Shown here one piece after another: positions 57,801-64,000 of a stretch of DNA of 64,000 nt. The notes beneath the pieces are model-generated. The model did not search any database. It worked only from the letters and a program-made list of their open reading frames with translations, and was not told the origin of the DNA. The position numbers were made by a program, and so were the translations under genes. How positions within the stretch are numbered: the first letter of the stretch is position 1; each line of letters opens with the position of its first letter. This DNA is from Nageia nagi (Eukaryota; Pinophyta): assembly GCA_050084985.1 (NCBI GenBank), contig JBITNC010000001.1, positions 82,398,001 through 82,462,000 of the forward strand. Direction: 5' to 3'.

Positions 57801-60800
57801 ATTTGATTCACCAAATGATGTCTTTTTCAAAAGGAAACATTGGAAGATGGCCAAGTGTCTGGTTTCACATGTTACATATTATGCTGATGTCAAGCAAATG
57901 ATTATTTATTTCAGTCAACATTTAATTAGACTTTTTTTAATGGATACATGAAAATACTGTTTGAAAACACTCCAAATGATACTCTTTTATTGAATTATCA
58001 GTTTCAGCCTTGTCTTGGTCACCTACATGCTCACATATATATAGGCATTCGGTTCCTATTGCAATGGAATTCTCAATCTAAATGCTTTTTTTTTTGGGAA
58101 TTAGACATTTGAAAACACTATTCATTTACTGTTGCAGGTGTAGAACACCTTCTTAGGGATGTGAAGGACACGACTATCAGCACACTTGCAACAGAGGTTA
58201 CTTGTCTCCTAATTAGCTGTGTTTCCTGTGTTTGGTTTTCTTTTGATTATATCTTTAAATATCTATTTTGTATTTGTGCACAATAGGTGAGTGGGAAACT
58301 GACAGCTTTGAAGGGTCTTGAGGCTCGATTGAGAGAGATACATGGGTATCTGGATCTTGTTGTTGATGGGAGGCTTCCTCTTAACCACGAGATTCTTTAC
58401 CATCTTCAGGTGTGTAGAATGTCTACAGTATCTAATCACATATTTTCTTATGTGACATGTCTAGTGTTCTCTTTAAGTACCTGGATAAATGTGACATGTC
58501 TAGTGTTCTCTTTACTTTTTTTGATGGATTTTGATGCATAATTCCAATTTATCTACAACAAGTGAATTCAATAGCATTATGTTGAAGCTGACACATTTAA
58601 TAACAACTGTGCCACACTACAATGCACTTTATTTCATATTCTATCTAAATATACCCTATCTGTTTAATCAGTCTGGAGAATGTGGTTGGTTATATACAAG
58701 AAGCTGAAAGGGAATAATTTAGCGTTGGCAAGCTGCCTATTCTCAAATCTTTGATTATTATAATTGCATTTTGCTAGAAATTTTAGACATCAGCACAGAT
58801 AAATTGATCAGATAGTAATAAGAAAAGCTACAACAGCAGTTTGCATATTTCCTTTTGCCTGATTGGCTGATATTAAGTATTTGGTTTAGTGCTGTCTGTG
58901 CTGTGGTATTCAACTGAAAAGATCATTTTAGCAAAAATTGCCAAAAATTGGAAGTTAATCATGGGTGCTGAGTTGGGTGACTTAAAACTAGTAATCACCA
59001 CTTGATTTGGTGAGCTTTCTTTGTTTTGTGCACTTTTTGGCACCTTTTTTGGCTAACTCGTGAATATTTTTTTGGGAAACCCTTCATTTGTGTCAAAATA
59101 TGTTTTCTTCTTTTATTTTAACGAATTTTTTCTGACGTTTTGCTGAGTTGAAAGCCAAATAAGTTTTTGCCTAGTCTGAGTCTGATAAGCATGGAACATA
59201 TATTTCCTGAAGCCTTACTATTGATATCCAAGGGCTTCATCTATCTTCTATATGGACATTGTTTTTGCATAATCCTTTGGAGTTCAGCAGCACCAATGCA
59301 TGGTTCTGTATACATTACACTATAATGAGATACCAGCCGCAACAAAGAGTGAATAGAGCTGAAAAGTCAATTACAAAGCAAAAGCCACAAGAACAGCAAT
59401 TCCAAGCTGTGTTACGGCTGAATTACTGTATTACAGAAAGCAATGAAAATAATGATCTAATTGAGGTTTTTAATAGGGTAATCAAGTTGTTAAAGTTTTG
59501 CTTAATAAATAAAATAAACTTCAGAAGGGGAGAAGTGAGCTAGAAGTTCAACAACACTACCTGCTAGTAATGAGTTATAACAATGATGAACTCTGGGGCA
59601 TTGAGGTCTTTGTAAGTCTCTAAATCATTACTAGCAGGTATCTCAAAATTCTTCAGCGAGTATTAGGCGCCATATTTTAGAAACAGATCAACTGAGTTTA
59701 TTTAAATACATGGGAGAAGGCTACTGGATAGGAACTCAAAATTAACCAAAAAGCTTCATTTAAAATGTTTCATATGCCACTTTTAGATCTAGTGGTTATA
59801 CCTAGCCCAGGTAATGACAAGGGAATTCTCCTCCACTCATATAACATTGAGATTCTTGCTGAGTGGAGCTTAAGGCAATAGTAAGCCCCCGAGTCCTCTC
59901 TACATTATTAGTTACATTAGTAACATCAACAGAAACTGTCCCAAATGAGGCTGCCTTTAAGGGTCAGATTAAGTGACCAATTCCTGCTATTCCAATCTTA
60001 CCTTTGAGAGGCCTTAAAGAGCTTGAGTTTTGTTGTACCGGAGGTGGTGGTTTCCATTCAACATCATTCTAGTCTTTTTTCTATCAACACCATTGGCAGG
60101 GGGGTGCATCATTTTAAATTGTTATTGCAGTGTGACCAAATTATGTCTCAAATAACTTATCCCGCGCCTTGCACTTCTGCATAATAAATATTATTAAATT
60201 AACAAGTTTTGAAATATTATGTAAAGTTTTTTTAACTAAATGGAAGTTGCATCAACAATAGTGGGGTTTATTATTAATTAATATATAACAATGATAGAAA
60301 CAAATTGTGTCCTTCCATGAGAGATGAGCATTTTATTCAAGTTGGTCTCCTTGTAAGAATACAAGTAGATAGATTATTGGCTTAAAGTTTGCTATTAGGA
60401 TGTATGTTTTTTAATTGAGAACTCACCAATGGCTTTATTATGTTGCACTATCAACCTTGTTTTGTACACAAGATTTCATCTACTTAACTTTGTAAATTCT
60501 TCCTAATCTATAGATGTGCTTGATAAGTCGCTTCTGAAATTAGTGGCACATTTCTGTGAGATCTTTCCTTGTGGCAATATAGTCAGAAGCATTGCTAGTG
60601 ATCACCTGACAATATTATCAATCCACACCTCAAAGCATTCATCTTGAAGACATTAAAAAACAGTCTACATTTTTTAAACGGATCACTGCAGTGCTAGTTT
60701 GAGAAAGTTGGTTTCTAGGGGGACAATACACAGAAGATCAAGAGTTCTGTTCCTTCCAATAGTTGTGATATAATCAGAGGGATCTATTGCTGCCCTCTAT

Positions 60801-61723
60801 CAATATTGTTTTTGTTGAGTTATCATTTGGAACCATTAGATGCTTAGCAAGTGGCATAAATTTATCAATATTGGCATGTCAGTCTAATATTTGTAAAAGT
60901 TGTTGCTAAACGGATCATGTACATTGTATATTATATAACTGAAAAGTCATTTTTTATGTCTGAGTTGGTCTTACGTACTCCTTTATAATTACTTGGTGTG
61001 TCTTGATAAAATTATTGTTTCACACATCTTAAATAACTAACGAGACTGATAACTTTTATGTTAGAGTCTGTTTTCCAGTGCCTGTCTCACTTCTTAATGG
61101 CTCGAATTAATATACACCACCTGCCATTTGTTTTTAAGTAGTAGGACTCTTTTATAAAAACAGAATGAATTCAAATTTACCCATAATGTTTTTTTTCATG
61201 GGGCTTCCTTTTCCATACTAAATTATTTAACCGACAAAGAAATATAGGGACTTAAATTTGTATGTTGAAGGTTTCTTTTTTACAGTATTCATTTATACAT
61301 GATTCTGACTGACTTGCAGGATGTATTCAATTTGTTGCCTAATTTGAATGTCAATGAGTTGGTAAAGGCTTTTGCAGGTACAGACTTTTCCTCATGTCTA
61401 TTGTGCTGAATTATGCAAATGTGAACTAAATTCTTCAATTGGTTGTTTGAGTGTGCACTAAAGCTGCTGTCTACTTTTTGCAGTGAAAACAAATGACATG
61501 ATGCTGGTCATCTACCTGTCATCACTCATTCGGAGTGTCATTGCCATGCATAATCTCATTAACAACAAGGTAATATTAATAACCATCCTCAGTTCCTTGT
61601 GATTTAATTAACATGCCTACTAGGTTATTTTAATACATGTTTTATTTTCAGATGCTAAACAAGGAACATGAGAAGCTTGCAGATGCATCATCCTCAGCCA
61701 TAACTGCTGCGGCAGGGAGCTAA
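51892..61723 (+). CDS. RPN8: 26S proteasome regulatory subunit RPN8 (PSMD7 homologue), 10 exons
   Basis: Coding exons: 51892-52078, 54350-54442, 54574-54655, 54789-54885, 54968-55043, 58138-58196, 58287-58409, 61320-61377, 61484-61569, 61652-61723 (TAA 61721-61723). All introns are GT-AG and phases join cleanly to 310 residues, the usual length for plant RPN8. The N-terminal MPN domain (about residues 10-140; [25 protein letters not shown]) is the MPN-minus type: the loop reads [17 protein letters not shown] and lacks the His-x-His zinc site of RPN11. The C-terminal half (about 175-285; [26 protein letters not shown]) is the helical region that binds RPN11 and the lid bundle. The tail after NKEHEKLAD is short and Ala/Ser-rich. 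In the lid of the 19S particle RPN8 partners RPN11, the deubiquitinase. No breaks; looks functional. Confidence 0.96.
52079..54349 (+). other. RPN8 intron 1 (2.27 kb)
   Basis: Donor GTCAGT, acceptor TGTGCAG. AT-rich, with no embedded gene recognised. The word TGTAATGTCCCA near 52780 recurs at about 56050 in intron 5 and may mark fragments of one repeat family. A run of nine G at about 52697-52705 is notable. Confidence 0.85.
55044..58137 (+). other. RPN8 intron 5 (3.09 kb)
   Basis: Donor GTATTC, acceptor GTTGCAG. Contains a four-copy minisatellite (56251-56372) and, around 56050-57300, a less AT-rich stretch that begins near TGTAATGTCCCAC and may be a decayed insertion; I see no LTR pair or coding domain in it. 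Confidence 0.85.
56251..56372 (+). repeat. 30-31 bp minisatellite in RPN8 intron 5
   Basis: Four units start with TGGGCAGTTA at 56251, 56281, 56312 and 56343, each followed by an AAATTAGCTATAATGC-like stretch that decays toward the 3' end. Confidence 0.85.
58410..61319 (+). other. RPN8 intron 7 (2.91 kb)
   Basis: Donor GTGTGT, acceptor ACTTGCAG. Contains an inverted repeat (59559-59639). No embedded gene recognised; the 94-codon open frame at 59259-59543 has no family resemblance. Confidence 0.85.
59559..59639. repeat. 81-bp foldback with 15-bp perfect arms in RPN8 intron 7
   Basis: ACCTGCTAGTAATGA (59559-59573) and its exact reverse complement (59625-59639) flank 51 bp. The size and perfect ends suggest a small MITE-like foldback, but no target duplication is clear. 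Confidence 0.6.
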
Positions 61724-62710
61724 TCTTGTGGTCTAATCTTTTCTTCATTGTATGAGGAATGTAGAATGTAGCTGGATTCTTTGCAGAGCTTGTGTTTTGC
61801 AGCTTGGAATACTTGAGCTTCTATGAAAATTTTGTATACTGCCCATTTCTATGCTTAAATTAGGTGTACAAGTAAAAAGTGTTCTACTGCAGCTTCAGCC
61901 CGGAATCAAACATTGCTCCTGTTTGGATTTCACATTTCAGAGTTCTGGTACTATTTATTCCAACATAAACTGTACACCTTTAGCATGCATTTCATTAGTG
62001 ATGATTCCAACTAGGATTAAAAACCAGAAACCTTAATTTTGCTCTTTAGAATGCTTTTCTGTAGGATGCAGAAGTCATTTAAGTGGTTATGAGCTATGGA
62101 ATGTGATCTTTATAGGTCCATATTGGTTGGCAGAAGAATTTTTTTCTTGAATATAAAGTAAGATTTTACCTTTGCTTGTCAAAAAGCATTTTTTAATTTC
62201 CATTGGCTGTTTTCTTTTAGCTAGGATAAAAACACAATATAATTGTCAAGCTTTTTAAATAATTGGACACTGGCTTATATTCTCATCTTGTATACACAAT
62301 TGTTTGGGAAGAAAATGGGGCATTACATGGTAGCCTTACAACCTGCTTTTAATTGTTTAGCTTTATACCCTTTTTTATGAAGGGGAATGCGTTAAACTTG
62401 AACATTGGTTTTGCTCACACTTAGTCTGGAAGCAAATCCAATATAACTTTTTCATGTTTTTAATGGATGAGACAGACGGTTAGGCCGTATAACCTGGCTC
62501 AAGTAGTGTGTGCTGGAAGTTTAGTAAAGTAGCTCCAAAAGTTTATCTAGGAAACTCATATAATGGAGGTGTCTGTGATGCAAATTTACATATTGGACAT
62601 TTGATAATGAACGTAGAACACAAGTGGGGATGTAGAAAATAAGTGGTCCTAATGTTTGGAGCAATGAAGGGAACCATAAATATAAAGCAATTGAAATTCA
62701 AAGCCAAATG
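61724..62710 (+). other. RPN8 3' UTR and downstream DNA
   Basis: The 3' UTR must begin at 61724; its end is not obvious, as no single canonical AATAAA stands out in the first 300 bp. The rest is non-coding by inspection, with no RNA gene seen. Confidence 0.5.
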
Positions 62711-63456
62711 ATACACTTCAGACGATGCCTTGTGGTAGGAAGAACCCATGGACCAAGATTATAGAGAAAGCAAAAGAAGACTGCCATTGAAGTTTGACAC
62801 TATCCAAGAGGTGTCAAATCCTAGATCAACTAATTGAGTCTATAGGTGGTATTTCCTGTGCCTTACCTGGGTGTAATCACCCAAACAAATGGTATTAGGG
62901 TTTAAGCTCGTTGAATTGCTTATTTAGATTGACACCTTGACACCAACTAATGGCTTCGGTGGCCTTCACATTTGTTTATGCTTGTTTGTTATTTGACTCA
63001 TCTAAACAAAATATGTGAATGGTATTTGTCTGTACATTCATGATATTGACTTATTTGTAGGTTGCTAGAACTTAGCCCTTGCTCTTTCAATGTGTTAGGG
63101 ATCGTTAGAAGTTTAAGAGTTTCAGGCTTTTGAAGAGCATGTGTAAAAGGCAAATGAAATCTTTTATCTGCATACACTTCAGACGATGCTTCGTGGGGGG
63201 AGAAACCCATGGACCAAGATTATAGAGAAAGAAAAAGAAATTCTGACACTATCCCAGAGTTGTCAAATCCTAAATCAACTTAGAGTCTATAGGTGGTATT
63301 TACCGTGCTTTACCTGGGTGTAATCAGCCAAACAAATGGTATTAGGGTTTGAGCTTGTTGAATTGCTCATTAAGATTGACACCTTGACACCAACTAGTGG
63401 CCTTGGCCGCCTTCACATTTGTTTATTCTTGTTTGCTTTTTGATTTGTCTAAACAG
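62711..63456. repeat. Duplicated block of about 285-300 bp downstream of RPN8
   Basis: 62711-63008 and 63172-63456 align over nearly their whole length, sharing ATACACTTCAGACGATGC at the start, TACCTGGGTGTAATCA and GGTATTAGGGTTTRAGC in the middle, and CTTCACATTTGTTTAT near the end. They are separated by about 160 bp of unrelated sequence. Several indels and substitutions show an old event. Function unknown; it may be a dispersed repeat inserted twice or a local duplication. Confidence 0.8.
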
Positions 63457-64000
63457 GAGGGAGGGATCTGAGAGTTGTATTCTTGTAAAATTCAATTAAG
63501 GCATGGATACTGTGTTTTTGTGCTTGGCTGTGTGCTTTTTCTTTCGTTAAAGAACACAAATCTTTTCCTGAGATGCACATTCTCGGTTAATTTATTTTTG
63601 AGTGTATGGGATGCACATTCTTTCACCTGCGGTGAGTTATTTTCTTAAGATTGTTTCTTCCACAGCTCACGTTTTTATGTTTCATTTACTTTAATTCATT
63701 CATGTTCTATGAGATTTTAACTTACTTCAAAGTATTGCTCGAGTTTATTTGATGTATATTTGGGTAGTGTACAAGATTGTGGATTAATCCTTCCCGTAGC
63801 AATAAACTAGTTAAGTGTGAGTTATGCTCATGAAAACAATCTATATGATGAAGGTTGAGAGATTGCAAATCAAATTCTATGGATCCAACTTAGTTTTACT
63901 GTGTTACGATCTGTATTTGTGTGTTAATCCTTCTGATGTCAAATATTATATAAATTTATTATTTGGCAGGGCAAGGCACCCTAATTACAATAGAGAAATT
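63457..64000. other. Right-end flank, nothing recognised
   Basis: AT-rich sequence with no open frame of note and no repeat I can define. The next gene, if any, lies beyond the window. Confidence 0.5.

Overview
Plant nuclear DNA. It is AT-rich and holds one recognisable host gene, a ten-exon gene for the 26S proteasome subunit RPN8, at the right end (51.9-61.7 kb). Most of the left 50 kb is LTR retrotransposons. The RPN8 introns reach 2.3-3.1 kb and the intergenic DNA is packed with decayed repeats. This fits a large, repeat-rich seed-plant genome; a gymnosperm is my guess, but nothing here proves the clade.

Layout. 1-4333: AT-rich DNA without recognisable genes. 4339-13766: Copia element A. 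15355-23845: Copia element B, badly decayed. 24061-24630 (minus): relic of a Ty3/gypsy gag. 25250-38561: Copia element C, with a separate gag-only LTR element E (26279-30590) nested in its leader. 40641-49472: Copia element D, with apparently identical LTRs and the freshest coding region. 49473-51780: repeat-rich upstream DNA of RPN8. 51892-61723: RPN8. 61724-64000: 3' flank with a duplicated block of about 285 bp. A, B, C and D are the same Copia family, all on the + strand. A, C and D each have their own exact 5-bp target-site duplication (AATTC, AAAAT, AAGAG), so they look like separate insertions.

The Copia family is unusual in four ways visible in the sequence. (1) About 3 kb separates the primer-binding site from gag. 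In all four copies this leader starts at a GAG/GTAAA splice donor and ends at a pyrimidine-rich AG 2-3 nt before the gag ATG, so it looks like a leader intron. (2) The middle of that leader differs between copies. In D, A and probably C it carries fragments of host PPR (pentatricopeptide repeat) genes, while the leader ends are conserved. (3) Between pol and the 3' LTR lies a tandem array of units that each form a 6-7 bp stem with an 11-12 nt loop. Across 18 units in A, C and D the stem sequence varies, but every pair remains Watson-Crick or G-U; this is covariation within one locus. (4) A second PPT-like sequence sits at the pol stop, about 1 kb before the true one, as if the array region had been added after an ancestral 3' end.

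Element E is a gag-only (TR-GAG-like) element. Its 1.5-kb LTRs contain a tandem array with TCCGGA palindromes and TGACGTCA (bZIP/as-1-like) sites. RPN8 itself looks complete and functional (310 aa, all GT-AG introns).
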